This document shows positions 48,830 through 59,043 of a DNA stretch of 64,000 nt, piece after piece. Within the stretch, counting starts at the first letter, position 1. Every line of letters starts with the position of its first letter. The position numbers were made by a program, and so were the translations under genes. Origin of the DNA: Nakaseomyces glabratus (taxonomy: Eukaryota; Ascomycota; Saccharomycetes; Saccharomycetales; Saccharomycetaceae); the NCBI RefSeq assembly GCF_010111755.1, contig NC_088962.1, positions 1,364,001-1,428,000 on the forward strand. The letters run 5' to 3'. Below the pieces are notes generated by a model. The model did not search any database. It saw only the letters and a list, made by a program, of their open reading frames with translations, and was not told where the DNA came from.

Positions 48830-50894
48830 TAATTTTAAGGAGTGTTTCAACTCTCAGTATCTATGAAAGTTATTAGTTTAGTTTACCAATTGTTCATTAT
48901 TCGGGATCTCTAACGTGCGTGGATTGCGGGAGATTTTAATTGCATTTCTCAAAATGGTCAAGCATTTCTTTGAACAATTGAAGTTAGCCGAGTATGTACA
49001 GATTCATAGAAATAACTGATATCATATACAGGAGATATGTCGTTCATACTTCAATATATCTACTTCTGTCTTACTTAAAACTGTACTCCCATTGAGGAGG
49101 ATCTTTACTTAATATCTAATGTAGCAATTTAGACAAGTTTGAAGTTGTGGTAATCTTGAACGCAATGCCATCATACAATATTCTAACAGATAATAGGAAG
49201 TCGAAATAGGTGCCAAAGTAGTAGTAGAGCAGATATTTCTGTTACTATCTTCTCCTTTGTATCCTGAATAAGTGGTAAAGTGCTGTAACAGATTTTTTGA
49301 ATTGGTGTTGTCTTAGCGTCTTTGAAGTGTGGAGGAATATTTGCTCTTTTTCAAATCTAAGTATTGTTATTTCCAGCTTAAAAGATACGCTGTTCTGGAA
49401 TTAGTTTTCTAGTGAATATGATTTGTTATTGTCACGTCTAATTAATTCTTCATGCTGTTGATGTACTTTTTAATTCCATTCTTTCTGATCAAAATTACAG
49501 TCGGGTCTATACTAATTTGAAATATTTTCAATATTTTTCTTATTTTTCTAAGATTCGGTACTATTGGTGTCTGTTTTTATGCAAATATGTTGCGCATATA
49601 CGCTGACGCCTTGAATTGTAATTTTAATTATCGCGGCTAATTAAAGAAATATCCCAACCCAATGGTTAAACGTATAGCACATTACTGTCATTTGGATTTT
49701 ATGTCATTGATCTGTACCCCAGAACGTGTGGGCTAAGTCAGCCTTTTCTTTGTTAAAAATTATAAGAGGTGTGTACATAATTTACCATGTTGATTTATAG
49801 CTCCTACGGAGCCCTTGGGTGAAATCTGTAGCTAGTCAGAGTTTATTCATTTGATGTAATAACAATTAAGGCTGCTTGTGAAGTAACATAGATGGTTCCA
49901 GTAAATAAGAGTGAGTTCGGATTATATTAAGAAATATCTTGTTCAAAAAGATTGTCTAACGATGAGGCATCTTTTATAACTAGATGAAAGGTTTCTGAAG
50001 TTTTTGTATCTTCAGCAAGAACAATATAGTAACAAAAAATAATACAACACATGTTAGAAATTGAATTTTTTTAAAGAAGTAATGTGTTTTGTTATTCGGT
50101 TATTATCTCGAGGCTTTGCATTTTTCAGTAGCATAAAAGTATTAAAAGTATGGCCTCAGTATCTGAACAAATTTATGTGCCTTTTACACACAATACTAAA
50201 CTTAATCAGAGAGAAGATATTTATCGCAAACTGCAAAGTGTTAATCAGGTCATCTAATAAATTTGTTTTTAATTTCTTTTATGCAGATTTTGTTCATCAA
50301 ATTTTCAACTACTTCCTAAATCGAATTGTTAGAAAATATAAGTAAAAATAGCAGCTAATACACAGTGGTTATTGACAGCAATATTATTAGTATACATGAT
50401 ATTGATTACTTTAACTGTGAGTAAATTAAGAAGCTCATTGCTTTTCCAAGATGACCAAATTTTTGGTACTAAAATGTATGTGGATGTTGTTAAGAATTCT
50501 ATATTTTAGAAGCTCATATGTTTCGAAATCGAATAACTGTCGAGTATTTTCAAAGTATGAAGCGTTTATCTTTAGTTGATAATATGATATTTATGAAAAA
50601 TATATTGTCCTTTCAGATTCTACAATTTACCAATAGAATATTTATTTTCGATCCATAGTTACGCTTAATTTGACCAAACTCAATCTAAATAATTATTGAA
50701 AGCAGTTACAAATATTAGTGGACACATGTAAAAGATATGTGATATACAACATCCGCTTCGATTCGTGCATATTTAACTTGACAATCTCTCCTTTCTAAAA
50801 CAGTTTGAGTATTTAATTATATTATCGTGTCGAGGTTAACCAATATCTACTGGTTATGTAAATCTTGTCATACACTACAAAAAACTGACATAAG
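48830..50894. other. Large gene-free convergent region between NDT80 and RGR1
   Basis: Just over 2 kb between two gene ends, far longer than other convergent spacers here (300-480 bases). It is very AT-rich. I find no ATG frame above chance, no tRNA box pair, no LTR and no complete CDEI-CDEII-CDEIII centromere. One short hairpin, GCTCC-TAC-GGAGC, is at 49800-49812 in a locally GC-richer patch. It marks the end of collinearity with S. cerevisiae chromosome VIII. Confidence 0.6.
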
Positions 50895-53800
50895 TTATAT
50901 GGTTTTATTAGTTGGTGGCACTGTAGTAATCTGAGGAGCGGACTTTGAATCACCAAGAAGTATCTTATTAATACTCATTAGTACTTCAACTATCGAATCA
51001 GAATCGCATGAAATACCATTTCCTAGTCTAATCACATTCCTTGTGTTATCTAGTTTAATGAGACTAGGAGTTCCATCCCTTTTTTTCATTTCTAGCATAA
51101 AAATTTCATTTCTAACTTGATGGATTAGTGGATAAGCTGATGATTTTGTTGTAATGTGTTCATCTTGAGAGAAATGGACATAAAATTGAATCTTCTTCTT
51201 CCCATTAATTGAAACCTCCTTCAATTCCAATATCAGGGTAATTTTGTAGCCTAACTCAGGGTTGAAATATACTAATTGATATTCACTCAAATTATGAAGA
51301 CCTAACGTGATAGATGTAGAAGTTCTGGTTGAATCTGATTCTTCTTTTGCATTTTCTAATCTTTCCTCTTTATTTGATTCATCAAGAATTTCTTTCAGGC
51401 AACAGAAAAGTGGTGAAGTAAACTGCAAATAGCTAAAAATAAATTGATATTCGAATTGCTGGTTATCGATAAAGGGTTGGATGATATGCTGCGGATTTTT
51501 ATCTGATAATTTCACTGTCAGGTTTTTTATTGTTTGTTCATTTGTGATGATGTTTATAGTACAGTCTTTATCGTCAGTCGAGGACTTTAGGTACTTGAAT
51601 GTAACTTCGTTGGGTTTTAATGAAATAATCTTGAAGTGGTCAGATGCAAAGTTCTTGTGTAGACGTTCCACAACATCAGTTAAAACAACTAATTGCATTA
51701 GTTTTTGTCTGAAAAGTGTCAAATACTGAACAATTTCATTTAGATTTGTAAAGGTTTCAGCCAAGTAAAAAGCTAATGGTTCTCGTTCCACAAAATTAAT
51801 CAATAGATCATCACACTGGCAATGGAATGCCATTGTACTTCTTTTGAATTTTCCATACAGTCTTATCTCAAACTTTTTGTAATCCATTCTCAAAAACATA
51901 GTGCTTTCAAGAATGCCACTAAGGGCTTTAGATCCCTCTAAGAAGGATTCCAACTCTATGGTAATTAATGATATGTGATGATAATTTTCAATGCTATGAG
52001 GTACCTTGTCATCCACCTCATCCTCTAATAGATGTTTTGGTAGTGAGTTCACAATCAAATCAGGAGAACAAACTTTATTACGTGTCTTCAAATGATTTAA
52101 TGAGTCAATCAAAGTATGGTTAATAATCCTGTTCAAAGTACTCTTCTGTAGTGAGATGATTTTCTTATAGGTTATACTTTCTAATTTCAATGAGAGGACA
52201 TTGGTTGTATCTAAATATTGTACTTTCCATTTGCCACTTGTAGATATTATTTTACCAATGCGCTTTTCTATAATACACGATGAATTAGATGACACAATTG
52301 TCAAAATTAAGTACCAGTTTACAGGCCAAGACGCCAATCTAATGAACATATCGTTTTGTAGTAAATTGGTTTTAATCTCTTCTGAGTTGACAGAGGTTGC
52401 TATTGGATTATCCAATTTGATTACCTTACTACATACCCAACCTGTTTTATCAAACATGTTTCGTATAATGTGGACAATCTTATCTAATTTGAGTCTTTGT
52501 AATACAGAAGTTAGGTCTTCGGGTGTTTCCGCTCTGTTTATTTGAGAAACATACTCAAGCAAAAGTGGGGAAGGATTCTTGAAATAAAATACGCCGCTAA
52601 CAAGATCGATTTTAAGCTGTATTGGAGCAGTTGATAAGCAAGTAGTGGGTAATTGAAATAATAATACACTTGGATCCTCTTCATCTTCCTGAAATACACC
52701 TCTAGATAGTAAATCTGCTCTAATTAGCCTAGAATGGTTGAACATAATCTCATCTAATATTGCCTCAACATTTCCGACAACGTGTGTATAAACTAGTGGC
52801 ATATGCATCGATTGCTTGGCATTTTCGTTATCCCATTTGAGAACTAAATCCTCGGACTTCCTGTCAACACCAATAATTATCTTTGTCTTATTTCCTAGCT
52901 TCCCGTTTCTCCAGTATTTCATTACTATTAAACTCTTCTTGGCATTGTAACTATGCACCAGGTTCCCGCCAGAAAATTTACCATCATTTTCCAAATTTAA
53001 CAGCTCTAGATGAATCATGTAAAGCTGTAAAGTAAGAACGTAACGATGTAGTAAGCTGTACAAGGAGTATAATGGTTTCTTATTTCTTAGTAAGACATCA
53101 TTGATAATCTTTTCAAGCCTTGGTTTATTGAATAAACTATCTGTACCAGCAAATAATAACTTGAAATCAACAAAGAAAAAAGGTGAGTGTCTATCAATAG
53201 TGGAGAGTTGAATTTCAAATTCGCCTGGAACAGTGATATATACTCTTCCATCTCTAATTTCATAGTTGTTGAATTGTTTTGGAATGTCGATCGATGAAAT
53301 TTTTATCATCACAATTATGTTGAGATCCTTTAATCTTTGCATAATAAGTTTTGTGGGTATTCTTAATTGACCATTCACGGTCTCATATTCATTGTTTTCT
53401 CCACTCAGCTTAAAATCGTGGGTAGGTAAATTTGGTCTTCCCAATGTAAGAACTTCAAGTGCCGTTACAAGATCGACATTGGGCAATTTTGCATTTGTTG
53501 TAGACTCCAGAGTGGATTTCAGTGCCCAGATGCAATTATTGACTGTCATATTTGTACCTCTAAACCAGTTTAGTAAATCAATCATTATATTGAAGTTGTT
53601 TTCCTTTATAGTCCGGCACCATTTTATCAGCACGTACAACTTCAGAAATTGGTTCCTAATAAATATCAGCAGATTCAAAAATCTCATCTTTCTAGCAGTT
53701 GAAGTATCTGCTGTATTCATGTGAACTGTTGTTTTCATATATTGAGAAATCTCCTTTACTGTATATACGGTTAGATTCCTTATTATCATAGACAAAGGCA

Positions 53801-54008
53801 TTTGATTAATCTCTACATGAGGAATGGGTGGAGGTGAGTTTGTTGAGTCCTCCTGGTTAACATCTTCCACCGTATTGACAGGGCTTTTAAGCCCTATATT
53901 GGCATTTGTCTTTGGAATAGGTGCTTGTTCAACTACCTCCATTTCATTCTTGCCATTCATAGCTACTTCGCTCGGTGTTACTCCTGGTGCAGCTCTCGTC
54001 CCATTCAT
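50895..54008 (-). CDS. RGR1: Mediator tail/scaffold subunit Med14 (Rgr1)
   Basis: A 1037-residue Mediator subunit that links the middle and tail modules and is essential for polymerase II activation. After a Pro/Asn-rich N-terminal 60 residues, the Med14 N-terminal domain is clear: IPHVEINQMPLSMIIRNLTVYTVKEISQYMKT begins it at about residue 62. The characteristic helical stretch MRFLNLLIFIRNQFLKLYVLIKWCR comes next (about 107-131). The remaining 850 residues alternate strands and helices, as in the repeated RM domains. Length is near S. cerevisiae Rgr1 (1082, YLR071C). No frame break is seen. Confidence 0.96.
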   Translation of the reverse strand: MNGTRAAPGVTPSEVAMNGKNEMEVVEQAPIPKTNANIGLKSPVNTVEDVNQEDSTNSPPPIPHVEINQMPLSMIIRNLTVYTVKEISQYMKTTVHMNTADTSTARKMRFLNLLIFIRNQFLKLYVLIKWCRTIKENNFNIMIDLLNWFRGTNMTVNNCIWALKSTLESTTNAKLPNVDLVTALEVLTLGRPNLPTHDFKLSGENNEYETVNGQLRIPTKLIMQRLKDLNIIVMIKISSIDIPKQFNNYEIRDGRVYITVPGEFEIQLSTIDRHSPFFFVDFKLLFAGTDSLFNKPRLEKIINDVLLRNKKPLYSLYSLLHRYVLTLQLYMIHLELLNLENDGKFSGGNLVHSYNAKKSLIVMKYWRNGKLGNKTKIIIGVDRKSEDLVLKWDNENAKQSMHMPLVYTHVVGNVEAILDEIMFNHSRLIRADLLSRGVFQEDEEDPSVLLFQLPTTCLSTAPIQLKIDLVSGVFYFKNPSPLLLEYVSQINRAETPEDLTSVLQRLKLDKIVHIIRNMFDKTGWVCSKVIKLDNPIATSVNSEEIKTNLLQNDMFIRLASWPVNWYLILTIVSSNSSCIIEKRIGKIISTSGKWKVQYLDTTNVLSLKLESITYKKIISLQKSTLNRIINHTLIDSLNHLKTRNKVCSPDLIVNSLPKHLLEDEVDDKVPHSIENYHHISLITIELESFLEGSKALSGILESTMFLRMDYKKFEIRLYGKFKRSTMAFHCQCDDLLINFVEREPLAFYLAETFTNLNEIVQYLTLFRQKLMQLVVLTDVVERLHKNFASDHFKIISLKPNEVTFKYLKSSTDDKDCTINIITNEQTIKNLTVKLSDKNPQHIIQPFIDNQQFEYQFIFSYLQFTSPLFCCLKEILDESNKEERLENAKEESDSTRTSTSITLGLHNLSEYQLVYFNPELGYKITLILELKEVSINGKKKIQFYVHFSQDEHITTKSSAYPLIHQVRNEIFMLEMKKRDGTPSLIKLDNTRNVIRLGNGISCDSDSIVEVLMSINKILLGDSKSAPQITTVPPTNKTI

Positions 54009-55183
54009 GCCTGTGTTGTGCTATTATATTGAATGGAATGAGTTTTTATTCATTCAAAAATAGGCCAACGTCCTAAACTGTTCTGATTGACTTTCTTTAC
54101 TATATCTATCAATTACCTTTATAGTCTCTCTCTAATTGAGTTGAGGTTTGCTGAATTCGTAACCTGAACAGCCTATCTCTATTAGAATAGAACAACAATC
54201 GTATTCCTAGAAGAGACACACACTAGGACTTGTCCTTGAAACAAGTTGCAAAAATCTCTAAATCCTTTCACAATTGGCAACCGATCTCTCCTCTGTGCCT
54301 GTGTTATTTCTATGTCCCTCTATCCTTCTATCTTTTTCTTTTCAGTCCCGGCTTCAATTTCTATTTCTATCGTTAAAACTCCAGAAACGGCCTGAAGAGG
54401 GCTTTTTTTTCCTTTCCTCCCCAGTTTTATTGGCAAGAACAATTCAGCAACCGTGACCAATGCCTGCTGAACCTCGAATTACCAACGCTGGCTATTTATA
54501 CCCTAGATATAGTCAGCGGCTCCGTCTTTATTGTTCCGCCATAACTTATCAGTTCTGGAATAGCCTTCGACCACCAGAGGTCTGCTCGCCAGAAATTTTT
54601 TTCACTTTTATTAAAGGCGGTGGCCTTTGACCGCTTACACGTGGTCTATTAACTATGTAGTGTGTCGTGATGTCGGCGATGGCCATACTACGGGCTACCT
54701 GCAAGCTGGTGGTACTACACAGCGATGAGCCTACTGTTCTCCAGGATGAGTGTAATAACTTGAGTGTAATCATGGGTATTATGTAACCTTTTAGAAACTG
54801 TGCGTTTCCAGCTTTACAGTGGTACCCCCCTTTTCAATGGCTGTTACGGGGCGATGATTCTCAAGAGTTTTTAGCAAATACACAGCTATCCTTTATAATC
54901 GATTTCTTGCCATGTCTCAGGTTTTTATGCTAATGAAGTGGTTGAGTGGATTACCTTACCTTACCATTGTTGCCATGGATTTGCTCGGCCTATCTTCGTT
55001 TAAGGGATTGTTTACAGTTTGTTTCTTTTTTTGGGAGATCACACATTGATTTGGAAGTTTTATAGCATATAAAGTTTAACATACACAAATTTATTCATAA
55101 AAGGGACCTGGCAGCTGGACTTTAAACAAGAACTACTCTTTTGAAGATACTGAGTTTTGATAGGACAGTGTTAAAGTTAGATT
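54009..55183. promoter_or_regulatory. Divergent RGR1-LAM6 promoter region
   Basis: A 1.18-kb divergent promoter. A GC-richer island (about 54540-54780) contains a CACGTG (54638-54643), a GCGATGAG core (54723-54730) and several inverted repeats that could fold as RNA, including 8-base arms at 54570-54577 and 54706-54713. A 74-codon minus-strand frame over the island is not called. Confidence 0.45.
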
Positions 55184-57385
55184 ATGGAGGATTATGTCTC
55201 GCCCTATATGGGTTTAAAGAAGTCCAATACGTCTTTATACAAGGCTGATCCAGCTCACCCTAAACTGTCTGAGGTTAATTCTGTCTCAAGTTCACCAGCA
55301 AGGAGCTTAGAAGAACTGAGTGTAGCTGATTCCAACGAGGGAAAGGATTCTCTTCAAGTCAATGATAGCTCAGACTTGAACCCCGAGAATAAGTCGAGAA
55401 GCCCCACATTTTTTGACTCAATGGTGCCAGCTTTCCTGCATAGGAAAACTGTAGTTACTACAAATGGTTCCACATCGAACTCTGGATCAGACGCGGCCAC
55501 TTTCAGCAAGAGCACATTTGCCAATGGCTACCATTCTTCAGATTTATTTGCAGACTCGAAATATCACTATGCATCAGACAAAAGAGATGAGGCATTCCAT
55601 GCTATTTTCAGGTCAATTCCAAGCACTGATAGACTAATAGATGATTTCGGTTGTCTGATGCACAAATCACATACTTATAACGGTAGGATTTACATCTCCG
55701 AGAACCACCTGTCGTTCAACTCGTCCTTTGTGGACTGGATGAACAAGGTTACTATTCCCTTGGTTGATATCAAGCACATTGAAAAGACCTTATCATCATC
55801 AATTGGAGGAACCATAACACAAGCTATCACTATAGAGGGAGCAGACGACAGCATCTATGTGTTGACAGGATTCATCTCCACGGATGTGACATTTGATATA
55901 CTAATGACTGTTTGGTCAGAAAGAAATAAGATACATCAGGACAATACCAACGTGGTTGTCCCTAAGATTGTACACCCAGAAAAGGTGGGAGCCGCCGAGG
56001 TCAATGGATTAAGTGCAAGTAATCTGACCTCTAGAAGATCATCCACATCATCATCACCGTTGCAAAAGCTTATTGATGGTCCATTATTTATTGATAACTC
56101 TGGAACGCTGAAACGTAGTTTCCAAAGGTTGTTGACTACTCCTGATAATGTAGGGAACCTTAACAATAACGATGATATCATTAATAAAGCTATTCTCTCT
56201 ATTGATGAAACTGAATTAGTTACGGACAATGTCAATGAGTCCTCAGGTAGTTCGTCTGATACTGAAGGAGAAGGTTCGGCGGATTTTGTACAAGATTACA
56301 AGATTACCAAGGAACTGCGTGTTCATAAACTTAAGCCATCATGTCCGATAGTATACAATGGCCCATTGTATTTCAAGAAGACTGAATTCGACTATTCTCC
56401 GGAAGATAATGACGAACACGTTCTTAAGGAGATTACGTTAGATGCTCCCCCAGGTCTGGTATTTGAAATTATTTTCAGTGAGACTGAGCCATCATTTCAC
56501 AATCAATATCTGAAAGAACTGGACTCTTCAAGTATTTCTGAATTTGGGTCTTTTGACAAAATTGAAAATGAGAGAGGCTTCACATATATTAAAGCACTGA
56601 ATTACTCTGTTGGACCCAAGTCTACTAAATGTGTTGTACTTGAGAAACTTATAAGTAAAGACTATAAAAATGCAATTAATGTGGTTGTGGAAACAAAGAC
56701 GCCCAATGTCCCAAGCGGAAACAATTTCTCCACAAAGACAAGGTATATGTTTAGATGGAATGATGCTACAAGCTGTAGCATGAAAATATCATATTGGGTA
56801 GAATGGACAGGTTCAAGTTGGATAAAAGGTATGATAGAATCCTCCTGTAAAACAGGACAGATTGAAGCAGCTGACGTGATAGAAAAATTGTTAAGAACAT
56901 ATTTGAAGGAGAATTCTATTGATGAAGTCGTAACTCTTGCCGAAGAAACTGAAACAAAGGAAAAGCAAAAGTTAAATGGCAATGATGGTGGTGCACCAAA
57001 GGATGAAAAAACTACCTCAACTACAAAGAAAACCGAGATAACTGTAAAAAAGACTCCTCCAACTGTGAAATGGTTTACTTGGATATTAATTGGTTTACTA
57101 GTTACAGTTATTGTCCTACTACTATTAAATTTAACTGCCACCTTTTCCTTGCAAAAGAAAATCGATAAGCTATTAATACATTCTATAAGTTCTGAAGCAT
57201 TAAAGTCTTCACATTTGCTTGATGTTCCAGCTGGAAGAAAAAATATACTAGAAAGTAGTAACGGTTTTGAGAGAGAGCTTCTCCTTTTATTAAAGGACTT
57301 CGCAAGACGCAGAGACGATATCCAGGACCTGAATCCCGAAATGATATCCAGAATATATTCAATAATAAGAAACTGGAACGTTTGA
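55184..57385 (+). CDS. LAM6: Membrane-contact-site sterol transporter Lam6/Ltc1 family
   Basis: A 733-residue ER-anchored protein of the LAM/Ltc/GRAMD1 family, which moves sterol at ER-mitochondria and ER-vacuole contacts. A Ser-rich N-terminal region is followed by a GRAM (PH-like) domain at about 135-245 (AFHAIFRSIPSTDRLIDDFGCLMHKS, ISENHLSFNSSF). The sterol-binding VASt/StART-like domain is at about 411-575 (EITLDAPPGLVFEIIFS, SYWVEWTGSSWIKGMIE). A Lys/Thr-rich linker leads to one membrane span near 630-652, then a lumenal tail. S. cerevisiae has two duplicates, LAM6 (YLR072W) and LAM5; the neighbours RGR1 and RFU1 point to LAM6. Confidence 0.95.
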   Translation: MEDYVSPYMGLKKSNTSLYKADPAHPKLSEVNSVSSSPARSLEELSVADSNEGKDSLQVNDSSDLNPENKSRSPTFFDSMVPAFLHRKTVVTTNGSTSNSGSDAATFSKSTFANGYHSSDLFADSKYHYASDKRDEAFHAIFRSIPSTDRLIDDFGCLMHKSHTYNGRIYISENHLSFNSSFVDWMNKVTIPLVDIKHIEKTLSSSIGGTITQAITIEGADDSIYVLTGFISTDVTFDILMTVWSERNKIHQDNTNVVVPKIVHPEKVGAAEVNGLSASNLTSRRSSTSSSPLQKLIDGPLFIDNSGTLKRSFQRLLTTPDNVGNLNNNDDIINKAILSIDETELVTDNVNESSGSSSDTEGEGSADFVQDYKITKELRVHKLKPSCPIVYNGPLYFKKTEFDYSPEDNDEHVLKEITLDAPPGLVFEIIFSETEPSFHNQYLKELDSSSISEFGSFDKIENERGFTYIKALNYSVGPKSTKCVVLEKLISKDYKNAINVVVETKTPNVPSGNNFSTKTRYMFRWNDATSCSMKISYWVEWTGSSWIKGMIESSCKTGQIEAADVIEKLLRTYLKENSIDEVVTLAEETETKEKQKLNGNDGGAPKDEKTTSTTKKTEITVKKTPPTVKWFTWILIGLLVTVIVLLLLNLTATFSLQKKIDKLLIHSISSEALKSSHLLDVPAGRKNILESSNGFERELLLLLKDFARRRDDIQDLNPEMISRIYSIIRNWNV

Positions 57386-57534
57386 TGATGTTAGATAATA
57401 ATAAATGCATTAGTGTGTTATATTAGTGGTATATGAATACAAAATACTCACGGTAAGTGTTTGTTTTGTTCATTATGAAATTAGGGACGAATTTTTTTAT
57501 TCATGCTTTAAGTTTTGTCTAGAATGTGGGTGTG

Positions 57535-58146
57535 TTATGATAGAGTCGGTAGATCAGGATAAAATGTATTTGAGACATTTCTGACTTCTTGGGAACCATT
57601 AGGTGCTCTACCCATAAAACTATCCTTCATTAAGTTTATCCTTTCGTTGAAATTTTCGTTCTTGTGCAGGCTAGTTTTGTGCTGCATTGAATGTCCTGTA
57701 CAACCTCTTTCTGTGTAGTAGTCATGCAATAAGGCATCCATCCTATTGTTATGCTTATACGAAATTGGACTAGCAATATTATTTGCCAGTGAGACTTTGT
57801 GCCTTTCGTACATGGCATCGAGCTCTGTTTTCAATTCTTCCATTATCTTCAATATATGGGGTACTTCCAACCGCAGAAGCTGTTTGTATTCTTGGACGTA
57901 TAGTTTACTATCATTATCCAATCCAGTGCTAGTTGACCTTATAGTTGGATGATTGGGAAGCTTATTTGTGCAGAGGTCCACATATCGAAAATAATAGAAG
58001 TATGATAAAGACTTGTCACCACGTTGAAAACATTCCGACGCATTATTCAGCAAGGTGACGCATGTCTTCAGGTACAGATGGAGTGGGATGTTTGGATTGA
58101 ACTCAAATTCGCGAGCCTCTTGCCCAAGTTGTTGTGTACTCTTCAT
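57535..58146 (-). CDS. RFU1: Doa4 inhibitor Rfu1
   Basis: A 203-residue homologue of Rfu1, which inhibits the deubiquitinase Doa4 on endosomes and so controls free ubiquitin levels. The conserved N-terminal half (about 1-110) is a helical MIT/USP8-dimerisation-like region: FEFNPNIPLHLYLKTCVTLLNNASECFQRGDKSLSYFYYFRYVDLCTNKL. The C-terminus ends in a motif of the form YPDLPTL (here FYPDLPTLS), matching the YPELPRL of S. cerevisiae that binds Doa4 and Bro1. Length is three residues from the S. cerevisiae protein (200, YLR073C). In S. cerevisiae BUD20 and RPL10 come next, but not here. Confidence 0.95.
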   Translation of the reverse strand: MKSTQQLGQEAREFEFNPNIPLHLYLKTCVTLLNNASECFQRGDKSLSYFYYFRYVDLCTNKLPNHPTIRSTSTGLDNDSKLYVQEYKQLLRLEVPHILKIMEELKTELDAMYERHKVSLANNIASPISYKHNNRMDALLHDYYTERGCTGHSMQHKTSLHKNENFNERINLMKDSFMGRAPNGSQEVRNVSNTFYPDLPTLS

Positions 58147-58454
58147 TCCAATTTTGACCTACCGACCAGTCCAAATTCAGAATAAATTCAAAGTCCTCAA
58201 AGTAGAACCTCTAATTACCAATTGAATCGTTCACAGAACTACCTACCACTCGTGAGATATAGGTCGGGACAATTATGTCAATTATATTGTTCAATTTTTC
58301 ATTGAATTCAGGGATTGATCATAAAATTCAGAGAAATATAATAGAGAGCATGAACGTAACTCCGCAATTATTAAAAATAGTGTCAGAAAATGCAAGTATA
58401 TCTGCTCAGATGAATCTTTATTACTGTAACGAATACGAAAACTCATCGATGATC

Positions 58455-58464
58455 ATCTCATCGC
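58455..58464 (-). promoter_or_regulatory. PAC box in the BUD20/RPL10 gap
   Basis: A perfect GCGATGAGAT on the minus strand, 309 bases before the RFU1 ATG. It is a ribosome-biogenesis promoter element with no such gene adjacent. Confidence 0.65.
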
Positions 58465-58528
58465 TCATTCGATTTTTTTTTCATTTCTCTTAACAAATCG
58501 ACGCACAACAAACAAATGCGATGTAATC

Positions 58529-58546
58529 GAAAAAAAAAATTTTCAC
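58529..58546 (-). promoter_or_regulatory. RRPE-like element in the BUD20/RPL10 gap
   Basis: On the minus strand the sequence reads GTGAAAATTTTTTTTTTC, containing TGAAAATTTT, the full RRPE consensus (TGAAAAWTTTT with W as T). It lies 64 bases from the PAC box, as in true ribosome-biogenesis promoters. Confidence 0.55.
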
Positions 58547-58924
58547 ATTCATACTTTGACCAGGTTCGCATTGATGAGTTACAGTTGGCACATTGACGAT
58601 GCACGCTAACTAAGGCTTGAATACATTAGCTGTTCAGAGATGCCGTTATGGTTTAGTGAGGAGGATCTTGGCTTGTCAAGTACCACAGAGGTTCTTAATT
58701 TAGAGTCTAAACATCCCCTGTACTGTGCGCAGGAGTACTCATTGATTAAACTTCATTGCACAGATTTTTTTTTCTTCAATTATATATTCATAGCTTGATT
58801 TATATTATTTGGCATTTGAAATTCGTATTAACCTTGTTCTTATTGTAACTAGTTGTACACATTCTCAAGTTTGGTGAGTGGAAATAATCAAGGTTCGAGT
58901 TCAGTTAAGATTTTGAAAAAATAA

Positions 58925-58931
58925 CGGGTAA
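58925..58931 (-). promoter_or_regulatory. Reb1 site upstream of FMP25
   Basis: CGGGTAA, a perfect Reb1 core, 113 bases before the FMP25 ATG. Confidence 0.5.
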
Positions 58932-59043
58932 GCTGTGCCTTGAATAAAATAAAAGATCAACTTCATCAGAGCTAAACAGTTGTAATTACTTTATAATACA
59001 TAATATATTTACCTGCCAAGGTTGAACGACAGTGGTAGAAAGT

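Larger units (their letters stand above)
58147..59043. other. RFU1-FMP25 gap where BUD20 and RPL10 are missing
   Basis: About 900 bases with no supported gene. It holds a perfect PAC box (58455-58464), an RRPE-like run (58529-58543), a GC-richer non-coding patch (about 58560-58740) ending at a T9 run, and a Reb1 site before FMP25. One ATG frame (58275-58493, 72 codons) and one of about 50 codons (from 58641) resemble nothing I know and are not called. Bud20 (C2H2 zinc finger) and Rpl10 are highly recognisable, and neither is here in any frame. Confidence 0.6.

Noticed and set aside
49924..50005. Possible C/D snoRNA (ACGATGA ... CTGA) in the large gap
   Set aside because: The C box has a mismatch, the C-to-D distance is too short and no terminal stem pairs.
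50061..50345. A 94-codon frame in the NDT80-RGR1 gap
   Set aside because: It starts at TTG, is Phe/Ile/Asn-rich as expected of translated AT-rich DNA, and resembles no family.
54549..54773. A 74-codon minus-strand ATG frame between RGR1 and LAM6
   Set aside because: There is no recognisable domain, and it lies in the GC-richer island where open frames are longer by chance.
58275..58493. A 72-codon ATG frame in the RFU1-FMP25 gap as a degraded BUD20 or RPL10
   Set aside because: It has no C2H2 zinc finger and no Rpl10-like sequence in any frame. It runs through the PAC box, as a chance frame would.
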